Shown piece after piece: positions 1-5,902 of a stretch of 6,011 bases of DNA. Source of the stretch: an uncultured beta proteobacterium (GTDB lineage Bacteria; Pseudomonadota; Gammaproteobacteria; Burkholderiales; Burkholderiaceae); NCBI GenBank assembly GCA_903892315.1, contig CAITHY010000088.1, positions 1 to 6,011 on the forward strand, written 5' to 3'. Positions within the stretch are counted from its first letter, which is position 1. Every line of letters begins with the position of its first letter. The position numbers and the translations under genes were made by a program. A model generated the notes under the pieces. The model was given only the letters and a program-made list of their open reading frames with translations. It was not told where the DNA came from and did not search any database.

Positions 1-24
1 AAAAATGAAGCGAAGGTGATCTAA
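1..24 (+). CDS. etfB: Electron transfer flavoprotein subunit beta, C-terminal end (partial)
   Basis: Only the last seven codons and the stop are in the window; they read K-N-E-A-K-V-I-stop and are open to the left edge. The assignment rests mainly on context: the frame ends directly at the etfA start codon with no intergenic base, and etfB-etfA is the usual order in Betaproteobacteria. A lysine-rich tail of this kind is typical of EtfB, but seven residues alone would not identify it. EtfB forms a heterodimer with EtfA, and together they bind FAD and AMP. Confidence 0.75.
   Translation, partial: KNEAKVI
13..20 (+). promoter_or_regulatory. Strong Shine-Dalgarno of etfA inside the end of etfB
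   Basis: AAGGTGAT matches the anti-Shine-Dalgarno end of 16S rRNA over eight bases and lies 4 nt before the etfA ATG. It is within the last etfB codons, so etfA translation is probably coupled to etfB, which would fit 1:1 subunit production. The coupling is inferred. Confidence 0.75.
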
Positions 25-960
25 ATGGCCGCACTTGTTATTGCTGAACACGATAATCAATCTTTGAAAGTGGCGACACTGAATGCTGTGGCAGCCGCTT
101 TGCAATGCTCTCCAGAAGTCGATATTTTGGTTGCTGGTAATGGATCGGATGCTGCCGCCCAGGCTGCTGCGCAAATAGCTGGCGTTCGTAAAATCATTCA
201 AATGGATGCCCCAAATTTGGCTGATCAATTGGCTGAGCCTTTGGCGGCGCAGATTTTGTCGATCGCTAGTGGTTATAGCCATATCCTGGCGCCAGCTACT
301 GCGAATGGCAAGAATGTCCTCCCACGGGTTGCTGCTAAGCTCGATGTGGCTCAGTTATCAGATATCACAAAGGTAGTATCACCAGATACTTTTGAGCGTC
401 CCATTTATGCAGGCAATGCCATTGCTACTGTGCAGTCAAGCGATCCCGTAAAAGTTATCACTGTTCGTAGTACTGGATTTGATCCGGCGTCTGCTACAGG
501 GGGTTCTGCTGCCTTAGAGAAAGTAAGTGTTGCTGACAGCAAGGCTCAATCTTCCTTTGTTGGTCGCGAACTCACTAAGTCTGATCGTCCAGAATTGACT
601 GCTGCCAAGATTATTGTTTCTGGCGGACGTGGTTTAGGTTCCGGTGAGAAGTATCAAGAGCTCATCACGCCATTAGCAGATAAATTGGGCGCCGCACTAG
701 GTGCATCACGTGCAGCAGTCGATGCCGGTTATGTACCTAATGATTACCAAGTTGGGCAAACAGGCAAGATCGTGGCTCCTCAGCTCTATATTGCCGTTGG
801 TATCTCTGGTGCTATTCAGCACTTAGCAGGTATGAAGGATTCCAAAGTAATCGTTGCTATTAATAAAGATCCAGAAGCGCCTATTTTTGGTGTTGCGGAT
901 TACGGCTTGGTTGCAGATTTGAATACCGCTGTGCCTGAGTTAACCAAGGCACTTGGCTGA
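25..960 (+). CDS. etfA: Electron transfer flavoprotein subunit alpha
   Basis: EtfA is the FAD-carrying subunit of the soluble ETF heterodimer. It takes electrons from acyl-CoA dehydrogenases and passes them to the membrane ETF:ubiquinone oxidoreductase. The 311 residues match the usual length. Residues 1 to about 180 form the N-terminal domain shared with EtfB-type proteins. From about 190 the C-terminal FAD-binding domain is very well conserved: VSGGRGLGS (198-206), [10 protein letters not shown] (226-235), GQTGKIVAP (244-252), the GISGAIQH segment (259-266), [10 protein letters not shown] (279-288) and DYGLVADL (292-299). The arginine in GASR and the histidine in AIQH correspond to FAD-contacting residues in human ETF. 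The start is fixed by the Shine-Dalgarno at 13-20 and by abutting the etfB stop. The gene is intact, and the downstream acyl-CoA dehydrogenase is a likely electron donor. Confidence 0.97.
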   Translation: MAALVIAEHDNQSLKVATLNAVAAALQCSPEVDILVAGNGSDAAAQAAAQIAGVRKIIQMDAPNLADQLAEPLAAQILSIASGYSHILAPATANGKNVLPRVAAKLDVAQLSDITKVVSPDTFERPIYAGNAIATVQSSDPVKVITVRSTGFDPASATGGSAALEKVSVADSKAQSSFVGRELTKSDRPELTAAKIIVSGGRGLGSGEKYQELITPLADKLGAALGASRAAVDAGYVPNDYQVGQTGKIVAPQLYIAVGISGAIQHLAGMKDSKVIVAINKDPEAPIFGVADYGLVADLNTAVPELTKALG

Positions 961-1009
961 TTCAAATCACTAATGAATTGAGCATCAAACCGAACAAAGA
1001 GGAGTTGTA

Positions 1010-2797
1010 ATGCCATATGTAGCCCCGGTGAAAGACATGTTGTTTGTAATGAATGAATTGGCTGGGCTATCAGATGTCGTTGCCTATCCCTCTTATGCTG
1101 AGGCGGGTGCGGATGTAGATTTAGCGCCTGCTATTTTGGAAGAATCTGCTAAATTTAACCAAGACGTTATAGCGCCGCTCAATTGGGCTGGGGATCAAAA
1201 CCCAAGTTTTATAAAAGACGGCGTTGTGACAACCACTCCGGGTTTTAAGCAGGCTTTTGAGCAATATGCTGCCGCAGGTTGGCAGGGTGTGATTCATCCA
1301 GCGGAGTTTGGCGGCCAAGGCCTGCCCAAGCTCATTTCAACCGCTTGTTTAGAGATGGTGAATGCCGCCAATCTTTCTTTTGCGCTTTGCCCGTTGCTGA
1401 CGGATGGCGCCATTGAAGCCTTACTGACAGCCGCAAGCCCAGAGCTACAAGAGCAATATGTTCCGAGAATGATTTCTGGTGAGTGGACTGGGACGATGAA
1501 CCTCACTGAGCCACAGGCGGGTTCTGATTTGTCGATGGTTCGCTCACGCGCCGTTCCAGAGGGTGATGGTACTTACAAGATTTTTGGTACCAAAATTTAC
1601 ATCACCTATGGTGAGCACGATATGGCTAAGAATATTATCCATTTAGTGTTAGCCAGAACACCTGATGCACCAGAGGGCGTGAAAGGCATTTCATTATTTG
1701 TAGTGCCGAAGTTTATGGTGAATAAAGATGGTTCATTAGGCGAGCGCAATGATGTTCACTGCGTTTCGATCGAACATAAGCTGGGTATTAAGGCTAGCCC
1801 AACAGCCGTTCTGCAATTTGGCGATCATGGCGGTGCGATTGGCTACTTAGTGGGCGAAGAAAATCGTGGCCTTGAATATATGTTCGTGATGATGAATGCA
1901 GCTCGCTTTGCAGTGGGTATGCAAGGTGTAGCGGTAGCAGAGCGCGCTTATCAAAAGGCCGTTCAGTACGCAAAGGATCGTGTACAAAGCCGTGATTTGG
2001 CGGGCTCGCCCGGCCCAGTTGCGATTATTCATCAGCCCGACGTGAAGCGGATGTTGATGACTATGCGCGCCTACACAGAGGCTTCACGTGCGTTAGCTTA
2101 CTACGCAGCCTCTGCCTATGATGCACAGCATGCAGCTCCGGATGAGGCGGTTCGCAAAGCTAATCAAGCAATTTATGAATTTTTAGTCCCCATTGTTAAA
2201 GGCTTCTCTACTGAGATGTCGATTGAAGTTGCTAGCTTGGGAGTTCAGGTTCATGGTGGTATGGGCTTTATTGAAGAAACGGGTGCTGCTCAACATTACC
2301 GTGATGCCCGCATCTTAACGATTTACGAAGGTACTACTGCAATACAGGCGAATGACTTGGTTGGCAGAAAAACAGTGCGTGATGGTGGGGCGATCGCTAA
2401 AGAGCTATCGCAAAGAATTGCTGCTACTGAAAAAGATTTGGCTGCCAGTGGCAGCGAAGATGCTATGGCAGTGCTCAAGCAACTTACTTTGGCGCGCGCC
2501 GCATTCGAGCAGGCGGTTGCTTACGTTGTAGCCAATGCAAAGACTGACATCAAGGCTGTCTATGCTGGAAGCTTTGCTTACTTGCGTTTATCTGGCTTGG
2601 TATTGGGTGGCTGGCAAATGGCGAGAGCGCTTTTAGCTTCTGAACGTTTACGTGATGGCGATCCAAAATTCTATGATGCAAAGATTGCTACAGCACGTTT
2701 CTTTGCTGAGAATCTCATGCCTCAAGCACAAGCTCTTGCTACTTCAATCGTGGAGAGTGGTCACTCTACCAATGCCTTAGAAGTTGAGCAGTTCTAA
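1010..2797 (+). CDS. Acyl-CoA dehydrogenase, large (~600 aa) FadE/DmdC-like type with C-terminal extension
   Basis: This FAD-dependent enzyme introduces a 2,3 double bond into an acyl-CoA and hands electrons to ETF. At 595 residues it belongs to the long subfamily that includes 3-methylmercaptopropionyl-CoA dehydrogenase (DmdC) and many proteins simply called acyl-CoA dehydrogenase. It has a short family-specific N-terminus (MPYVAPVKDM), an alpha-helical N-domain (about 40-158), the signature MNLTEPQAGSD (163-173) in the middle beta domain, and a C-terminal helical domain from about 287. HGGMGF (415-420) and IYEGTTAIQ (438-446) follow, with Glu440 at the catalytic-base position of medium-chain acyl-CoA dehydrogenase. 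A further helical extension runs from about 460 to the end. AGGAG at 1000-1004 lies 5 nt before the ATG. It follows etfA by 49 nt and is probably co-transcribed. The substrate cannot be read from sequence; short- or medium-chain acyl-CoA or a DMSP-derived thioester are possible, so no symbol is given. Confidence 0.93.
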   Translation: MPYVAPVKDMLFVMNELAGLSDVVAYPSYAEAGADVDLAPAILEESAKFNQDVIAPLNWAGDQNPSFIKDGVVTTTPGFKQAFEQYAAAGWQGVIHPAEFGGQGLPKLISTACLEMVNAANLSFALCPLLTDGAIEALLTAASPELQEQYVPRMISGEWTGTMNLTEPQAGSDLSMVRSRAVPEGDGTYKIFGTKIYITYGEHDMAKNIIHLVLARTPDAPEGVKGISLFVVPKFMVNKDGSLGERNDVHCVSIEHKLGIKASPTAVLQFGDHGGAIGYLVGEENRGLEYMFVMMNAARFAVGMQGVAVAERAYQKAVQYAKDRVQSRDLAGSPGPVAIIHQPDVKRMLMTMRAYTEASRALAYYAASAYDAQHAAPDEAVRKANQAIYEFLVPIVKGFSTEMSIEVASLGVQVHGGMGFIEETGAAQHYRDARILTIYEGTTAIQANDLVGRKTVRDGGAIAKELSQRIAATEKDLAASGSEDAMAVLKQLTLARAAFEQAVAYVVANAKTDIKAVYAGSFAYLRLSGLVLGGWQMARALLASERLRDGDPKFYDAKIATARFFAENLMPQAQALATSIVESGHSTNALEVEQF

Positions 2798-2804
2798 GGA
2801 CAAT

Positions 2805-2828
2805 AAAAAACGGCTCCAAAGAGCGGTT
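2805..2828 (-). terminator. Probable intrinsic terminator of the minus-strand gene pair
   Basis: Arms 2809-2816 (AACGGCTC) and 2821-2828 (GAGCGGTT) pair over seven of eight positions around a CAAA loop, with one internal mismatch. Read on the minus strand, the hairpin runs straight into T residues (complement of the A-run 2805-2810), as expected of a Rho-independent terminator. It lies 26 nt beyond the stop codon of the membrane-protein gene. On the plus strand no good U-run follows it. Confidence 0.6.
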
Positions 2829-2838
2829 CTTGCAAAAG

Positions 2839-2872
2839 AAAAGCTATCTGCAATTATTGGGATAGCTTTTTT
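2839..2872 (+). terminator. Probable intrinsic terminator of the etfBA-acyl-CoA dehydrogenase operon
   Basis: A perfect 10-bp stem is formed by AAAAGCTATC (2839-2848) and GATAGCTTTT (2861-2870), with a 12-nt loop and six T residues at 2867-2872 on the plus strand. It lies 41 nt after the dehydrogenase stop codon. The stem is AT-rich, so termination may be incomplete. Its right arm and part of the loop overlap the last codons and stop of the convergent minus-strand gene. Confidence 0.7.
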
Positions 2873-3300
2873 GCTTCATGGATTTGAGAGATAAAGAATT
2901 GCTCAAACGAAATGGCTAAAAAAGTCATCATCACACCAGCACCCAATACTAAAGAAAAAATCACCGTCAGTATTTCTAGCCAGCCAGAGCGGCTGCGTCG
3001 ATGTTCTTCAATTCCAGGATTAAATTGCGCATCCCATTTTTCATCTAGACGAAGACCAAAGGCGATGGTGGTTAACCAGCTTGCTTCAATAGCAATAAAG
3101 CCAAAAGTAACGAGCACCCATCCTGGTGCTGAATGGAAGTGTGCGTCTTTCAGAATGACCCATCCTGCTGCGCCACCGATCAGGGCAAATAATTGAACCC
3201 ATGCCCAAAAAGATTTCAGTCCTTGTAGATAAAAACAATTGAGGCCACTACCAGGGAGGAGAAATCCGAGTGCGCAAAAAAGGAGTTTGGACTTTTTCAT
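2854..3300 (-). CDS. Uncharacterised small multi-pass membrane protein, TM2-like N-terminus
   Basis: I do not recognise a named family with certainty. The 148 residues contain about four hydrophobic stretches (roughly 6-25, 30-50, 60-83 and 108-131), a charged loop at 84-107 (RLDEKWD, then EEHRRSRS) and a short charged C-terminal tail. The first part, LLPGSGLNCFYLQGLKSFWAWVQL (residues 14-37), recalls the TM2 domain pattern of a glycine-rich turn followed by FYL and a second membrane helix, but the typical H-R-F-Y-L-G motif is incomplete (NCFYLQ). The start has only a weak Shine-Dalgarno (GAAAGA just upstream). It lies 38 nt downstream of the META lipoprotein gene on the same strand, so the two are probably co-transcribed. 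Its last codons lie within the terminator hairpin of the convergent operon. It is coding rather than a shadow because it gives a coherent membrane topology; the opposite-strand frame over it does not resemble a protein. Function unknown. Confidence 0.8.
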   Translation of the reverse strand: MKKSKLLFCALGFLLPGSGLNCFYLQGLKSFWAWVQLFALIGGAAGWVILKDAHFHSAPGWVLVTFGFIAIEASWLTTIAFGLRLDEKWDAQFNPGIEEHRRSRSGWLEILTVIFSLVLGAGVMMTFLAISFEQFFISQIHEAKKLSQ

Positions 3301-3338
3301 GAATCTTTCAGTGATATTGCAAATGAATAATTGAACGT

Positions 3339-3869
3339 TTATTTAAGGTTGTTTGGTTTTTGGCTAAAGCTGAGTACTTCACGATCTGTACCAATCATCA
3401 ACAACTGATCGCCATTGCGCACAATGCTGCGATAGTCGTTTAGCTCGTAAAGGAAGTCATTTTCTAATTCCATGCGCTGAGGGCTACAGGCCATCTTAGT
3501 GCTAGCGATTTGCTTGAGAGAAAAGCCGCGGGCGTCTTCATCAAGGCTTGCGGTAAATCGATTGCATCCTGCTGAGCCACTGAGATGCTGCCCATTGGCA
3601 TCAAAAATGATCTGGATAGGGTTGCCGGCATCGCCCTGAGGTATTGGGCGGGTACGCACCTCTCCGTTGCTATTGGGTGGTAGGTTCCAGCGAGTGAGCT
3701 CCCACTTGGTATTTTTGAGTTCGCTGCTGGGTGGACTTATTTTGGCTCCACAAGGAGGGATGACATTCGCGCAGCCACTGAAAAGTCCAAGACTTAGGCA
3801 AGAAAGTGTCAGAAAGAGTCCTTTTGAAGGCTTTCTAAGGAAGTCTAAAAGTCTGGATTTAAGGACCAT
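3339..3869 (-). CDS. META/HslJ-domain lipoprotein
   Basis: This 176-residue protein is a predicted envelope lipoprotein. A positively charged n-region (K4, R6, R12, K13, K16) and a hydrophobic core (18-30) lead to the lipobox LFSGC, with Cys33 as the lipidated residue. A proline-rich linker follows, then a META domain (DUF306) from about residue 50: NTKWEL at its start, LSGSAGCNRF (96-105), IASTKMAC (121-128) and the terminal strand LSFSQK. The cysteines of GCN (102) and MAC (128) are conserved in HslJ-type domains. E. coli HslJ is linked to heat shock and novobiocin resistance, but the domain's biochemical role is not settled, so no symbol is given. An AGG (TTAGGTAAAT) lies 5 nt upstream of the ATG. 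It is the first gene of an apparent two-gene minus-strand unit, divergent from rpsP. The long n-region leaves some doubt about the start, but no nearer ATG precedes the lipobox. Confidence 0.9.
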   Translation of the reverse strand: MVLKSRLLDFLRKPSKGLFLTLSCLSLGLFSGCANVIPPCGAKISPPSSELKNTKWELTRWNLPPNSNGEVRTRPIPQGDAGNPIQIIFDANGQHLSGSAGCNRFTASLDEDARGFSLKQIASTKMACSPQRMELENDFLYELNDYRSIVRNGDQLLMIGTDREVLSFSQKPNNLK

Positions 3870-3971
3870 ATTTACCTAAGTTATTGTTTTTAATGTATTT
3901 TTTGTCTAAGTACGCACTCTATTCTACTGCCTTAGATGCGTAAATAGGTGGAAGAAGTAGGGGTTTTCGTC

Positions 3972-3977
3972 TAGAAT
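3972..3977 (+). promoter_or_regulatory. Candidate -10 box for the rpsP operon
   Basis: TAGAAT matches five of six bases of the sigma70 -10 consensus and would place the transcript start near 3984, giving a leader of about 110 nt before rpsP. No good -35 is seen: TGGAAG at 3949-3954, with a 17-nt spacer, matches only three of six bases. Two copies of GGTTTTC (3962-3968 and 3982-3988) flank the box. Confidence 0.4.
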
Positions 3978-4048
3978 ATGAGGTTTTCCGCTCTACCGTA
4001 TCTTTATTTGGTGAGCTGGAGCCCAAGGTTTTTGTAGAAATTTCATTG

Positions 4049-4062
4049 GGTTGTAATCAACC
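4049..4062 (+). promoter_or_regulatory. Small hairpin in the rpsP leader
   Basis: GGTTG and CAACC pair over 5 bp around a TAAT loop, with possible wobble extension by 4047-4048 and 4063-4064. A T-rich stretch (TTTTCATTTTAG) follows. It ends about 20 nt before the rpsP Shine-Dalgarno (AAGGA, 4082-4086). It could be a weak attenuator or a control structure, or chance; nothing in the sequence decides. Confidence 0.3.
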
Positions 4063-4092
4063 TGTTTTCATTTTAGATTTTAAGGAATAAGT

Positions 4093-4338
4093 ATGGTCGT
4101 CATTCGACTGGCACGCGGCGGCTCTAAGAAGCGCCCTTTTTACAGCATCGTTGCTACTGATAAACGCAACCGTCGTGACTCGAACTTTATCGAGCGCATT
4201 GGTTACTTCAACCCACAAGCGGCAGCGACTGAGCAAGCAATGCGTATTGCTCAAGATCGTTTGACTTACTGGACTGGTGTTGGCGCGCAGGTTTCCCCAA
4301 CAGTAGTGCGTTTAATCAAAAACAATCCAGCTGTTTAA
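4093..4338 (+). CDS. rpsP: 30S ribosomal protein S16
   Basis: S16 is a primary assembly protein of the small ribosomal subunit and binds the 5' domain of 16S rRNA. The 81 residues match the usual bacterial length. The hallmark N-terminus is complete: [20 protein letters not shown] (1-20), then the basic ATDKRNRRD segment and IERIGYFNP (33-41), with the helical [16 protein letters not shown] and the strand-like PTVVRLIK towards the end. AAGGA at 4082-4086 lies 6 nt before the ATG and is a strong ribosome binding site, as expected for a highly expressed gene. It is the first gene of the rpsP-rimM-trmD-rplS operon and is followed by a strong hairpin that may separate its expression from that of rimM. 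Confidence 0.98.
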   Translation: MVVIRLARGGSKKRPFYSIVATDKRNRRDSNFIERIGYFNPQAAATEQAMRIAQDRLTYWTGVGAQVSPTVVRLIKNNPAV

Positions 4339-4345
4339 TATTCGA

Positions 4346-4384
4346 TTACTAAAAGCTTCGTTGATGTGATGAAGCTTTTAGTGA
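4346..4384 (+). promoter_or_regulatory. Strong intercistronic hairpin between rpsP and rimM
   Basis: ACTAAAAGCTTC (4348-4359) and GAAGCTTTTAGT (4371-4382) form a perfect 12-bp stem. It can extend with mostly wobble pairs on both sides (4346-4347 with 4383-4384, and 4360-4362 with 4368-4370), leaving a 5-nt loop. It begins just after the rpsP stop codon. The bases after it (GACAGAATTTC) are not a U-run, so this is not a standard intrinsic terminator. A partial attenuator or a 3'-end that protects rpsP mRNA after processing is more likely. The structure is seen; the role is inferred. Confidence 0.65.
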
Positions 4385-4416
4385 CAGAATTTCTAGTAGT
4401 TCTATTTTGGGAGAAT

Positions 4417-4422
4417 AAGGTG
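4417..4422 (+). promoter_or_regulatory. Shine-Dalgarno that decides the rimM start
   Basis: AAGGTG lies 8 nt before the ATG at 4431, a normal spacing, but only 2 nt before the in-frame TTG at 4425, which is too close. A second purine-rich site, GGGAG at 4409-4413, is 11 nt from the TTG and 17 nt from the ATG. The ATG is therefore preferred. Confidence 0.6.
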
Positions 4423-4430
4423 TCTTGCAA

Positions 4431-4997
4431 ATGAGTACGCCTGCCCTCAATGATTTGATTGAACTTGGCGCTATATCTGAGGCGCAAGGTTTGCAAGGCC
4501 AGGTGAAGGTAAGACCTCACTCATCAGAGCCTGTAGCACTTCTCTCTTCTAAATCGGTTTGGTTATCCCTGATCCCTCGTAGGGAGGCGGGCGTTTCTGT
4601 GTCTCTAGAACAAGCTTCCTTGACGCAATACAAAGTGAAGAGCGCCAAGATGCACAGCGGCAATGTTGTGATGGGACTAGAGGGTGTGAGCGATCGCGAT
4701 CAGGCGCTCGCCTTAAAAGGTTCCCGTATCTTGGTGGCGCGTGATGCTTTTCCAAAGACAGATAGTGACTCCTATTATTGGGTTGATCTAATTGGGTGCA
4801 AAGCAATCAATTTGCAAGGCGAAGTGCTTGGTGAGGTGATTGATGTCACCGAGAATGGCGCACACGGTGTGATTGCGATTGGCAATGCAGAAACCAAAAC
4901 GATTGTGTATTTGGTGCCATTTGTAAAAGAGGTAGTGCAAAACGTCGACCTGCCAAATAAAACGATTACCCTTGATTGGCAGTCTGACTGGCAATAA
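4431..4997 (+). CDS. rimM: 16S rRNA processing / 30S maturation factor RimM
   Basis: RimM is a cytoplasmic assembly factor that binds ribosomal protein S19 and helps mature the 30S head domain. From the chosen ATG the protein has 188 residues, normal for the family. The N-terminal RimM beta-barrel (about 9-105) opens with ELGAISEAQGLQGQVKV (11-27), the family's G-x-I-x-x-x-x-G-x-x-G-x-V-K-V pattern, and contains the typical DRDQALALKG helix (88-97). The C-terminal PRC-barrel (about 114-186) has YYWVDLIGC (115-123), GEVLGEV (130-136), ENGAHGVIAI (141-150) and LVPFVKEVV (161-169), ending in the usual LDW. An in-frame TTG at 4425 would add two residues but has poor ribosome-binding spacing. The gene lies 92 nt after rpsP and 22 nt before trmD. 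Lower expression than rpsP is expected from other bacteria and would fit the hairpin between them. Confidence 0.96.
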   Translation: MSTPALNDLIELGAISEAQGLQGQVKVRPHSSEPVALLSSKSVWLSLIPRREAGVSVSLEQASLTQYKVKSAKMHSGNVVMGLEGVSDRDQALALKGSRILVARDAFPKTDSDSYYWVDLIGCKAINLQGEVLGEVIDVTENGAHGVIAIGNAETKTIVYLVPFVKEVVQNVDLPNKTITLDWQSDWQ

Positions 4998-5019
4998 GAA
5001 TTTAAAAACAATTACTGCT

Positions 5020-5766
5020 ATGCGCTTTGATGTTGTTACCTTGTTTCCGGAAATGTTCTCTGCCTTAACGCAGTGGGGCATTACTGGTCGCGCATGTGAA
5101 CAATCGTTAGCCAGCGTTCATCTTTGGAATCCTCGAGACTTTTGCTCGGACCCTCGTAAAACGGTGGACGACCGTGCTTATGGCGGTGGCCCTGGAATGG
5201 TCATGATGGCCAAACCCTTGGAGGATGCGGTTGCCGGCATTAAGGCATCTCACCAAGCAGCAGGCATCAAAAGTGGCCCCATTTGCTTATTAGCACCCCA
5301 GGGCGAGCGTTTTTCTCAGAAAATCGCTGCTGATATTCTGGATTACGGTAATTTAAGCTTTATTTGTGGTCGATATGAGGCAATTGACCAACGTTTTGTC
5401 GATCGAAACGTCGATTTACAGCTTTCTATTGGGGATTTTGTGCTTTCTGGGGGTGAAATCCCCGCTATGGCGATGATGGATGCGGTCATTAGATTGATAC
5501 CAGGGGCACTTGGGGATGACGAATCTGTCACTCAGGACAGCTTTATGAACGGTCTTTTGGACTATCCGCACTACACCCGCCCTGAAATATATGAAAATTT
5601 ATCTGTCCCGGACGTGCTTTTAGGCGGACATCACGCTAAAATAGCAGATTGGCGTCGGCAGAAGTCTTTAGAGCTGACGTTCAGGTTAAGGCCGGACTTA
5701 ATTGAATCGGCCAGAGCCAAAGGGTTACTAACCCGAGAAGATGAACAATTTCTTCGCTCTCTGTAA
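5020..5766 (+). CDS. trmD: tRNA (guanine-N1)-methyltransferase TrmD
   Basis: TrmD uses S-adenosylmethionine to methylate N1 of G37 next to the anticodon, preventing +1 frameshifting; it is essential in most bacteria. The 248 residues match the family. MRFDVVTLFPEMF at the N-terminus aligns with the start of E. coli TrmD, which fixes this ATG against a TTG at 4972 in the same frame inside rimM. Conserved elements in order are TVDDRAYGGGPGM (48-60), then the trefoil-knot SAM-binding loops LAPQG (91-95), CGRYEAID (116-123) and SIGDFVLSGGE (136-146), and DSFMNGLLDYPHYTRPE (173-189). Arg158 and Asp173 correspond to catalytic Arg154 and Asp169 of E. coli. No clear Shine-Dalgarno lies in the 22 nt after the rimM stop, suggesting weak or coupled translation. 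Confidence 0.97.
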   Translation: MRFDVVTLFPEMFSALTQWGITGRACEQSLASVHLWNPRDFCSDPRKTVDDRAYGGGPGMVMMAKPLEDAVAGIKASHQAAGIKSGPICLLAPQGERFSQKIAADILDYGNLSFICGRYEAIDQRFVDRNVDLQLSIGDFVLSGGEIPAMAMMDAVIRLIPGALGDDESVTQDSFMNGLLDYPHYTRPEIYENLSVPDVLLGGHHAKIADWRRQKSLELTFRLRPDLIESARAKGLLTREDEQFLRSL

Positions 5767-5902
5767 TTACTTTCAGTAGTGTGCAGCAGTGAATAGGTAG
5801 TTTAATTTTTGGTTTAGTGAAATTGTTTTAACTGCATCCTCTATTAGGTCCGTTGATTTAGGTCTCGGGATTAAACGCTAATACGATGTTTAAGGATTAA
5901 AA
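5767..5902 (+). other. trmD-rplS spacer and probable rplS leader
   Basis: This 136-nt gap has no reading frame of note and no clear terminator. It contains TTAGGTC twice (5844-5850 and 5858-5864), with 14-nt periodicity and 10 of 14 bases alike across the two units. A possible weak promoter is TTGATT (5853-5858) with GCTAAT (5877-5882) 18 nt downstream; the second box lacks the conserved A at position 2, so this is tentative. AAGGA at 5892-5896 is a strong rplS ribosome binding site 6 nt before the ATG. Confidence 0.45.

Larger units (their letters stand above)
3870..4092. other. Divergent intergenic region between the lipoprotein gene and rpsP
   Basis: These 223 bases hold no credible reading frame or RNA gene. 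They must carry the start signals for the minus-strand lipoprotein gene and for the rpsP operon. TAGAAT occurs once on each strand (3921-3926 read on minus, 3972-3977 on plus), each a 5-of-6 match to a -10 box, but neither has a convincing -35 box at normal spacing. The left part is T-rich on the plus strand (3871-3903). Confidence 0.6.

Noticed and set aside
2912..3196. Plus-strand 94-codon open frame opposite the membrane-protein gene
   Set aside because: Its translation has no family resemblance and low-complexity basic composition. The minus-strand frame gives clear membrane helices, so this is its shadow.
3667..3879. Plus-strand 70-codon open frame opposite the lipoprotein gene
   Set aside because: It lies entirely antisense to the signal peptide and linker of a well-supported META lipoprotein and has no ribosome binding site of note.
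3921..3926. Minus-strand TAGAAT as a promoter for the lipoprotein gene
   Set aside because: No -35-like sequence exists at 16-18 nt spacing, so it was noted in the intergenic entry but not called as a separate promoter.
4008..4033. TTGG...CCAA hairpin followed by TTTTT in the rpsP leader as a terminator
   Set aside because: The stem is only four plus two base pairs with a 3-nt bulge; too weak to support as an intrinsic terminator.
4688..4709. GAGCG/CGCTC inverted repeat with an embedded GCGATCGC palindrome inside rimM
   Set aside because: It encodes the conserved D-R-D-Q-A-L segment and has a 12-nt loop; codon choice explains it, and there is no second copy forming a repeat family in the window.
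4972..5019. Extended trmD start at an in-frame TTG inside rimM
   Set aside because: The added 16 residues are absent from E. coli TrmD, which begins at the position matching the ATG at 5020.
4549..5081. Three minus-strand open frames over rimM and the start of trmD
   Set aside because: They overlap strongly conserved genes, lack ribosome binding sites and have no recognisable protein features.
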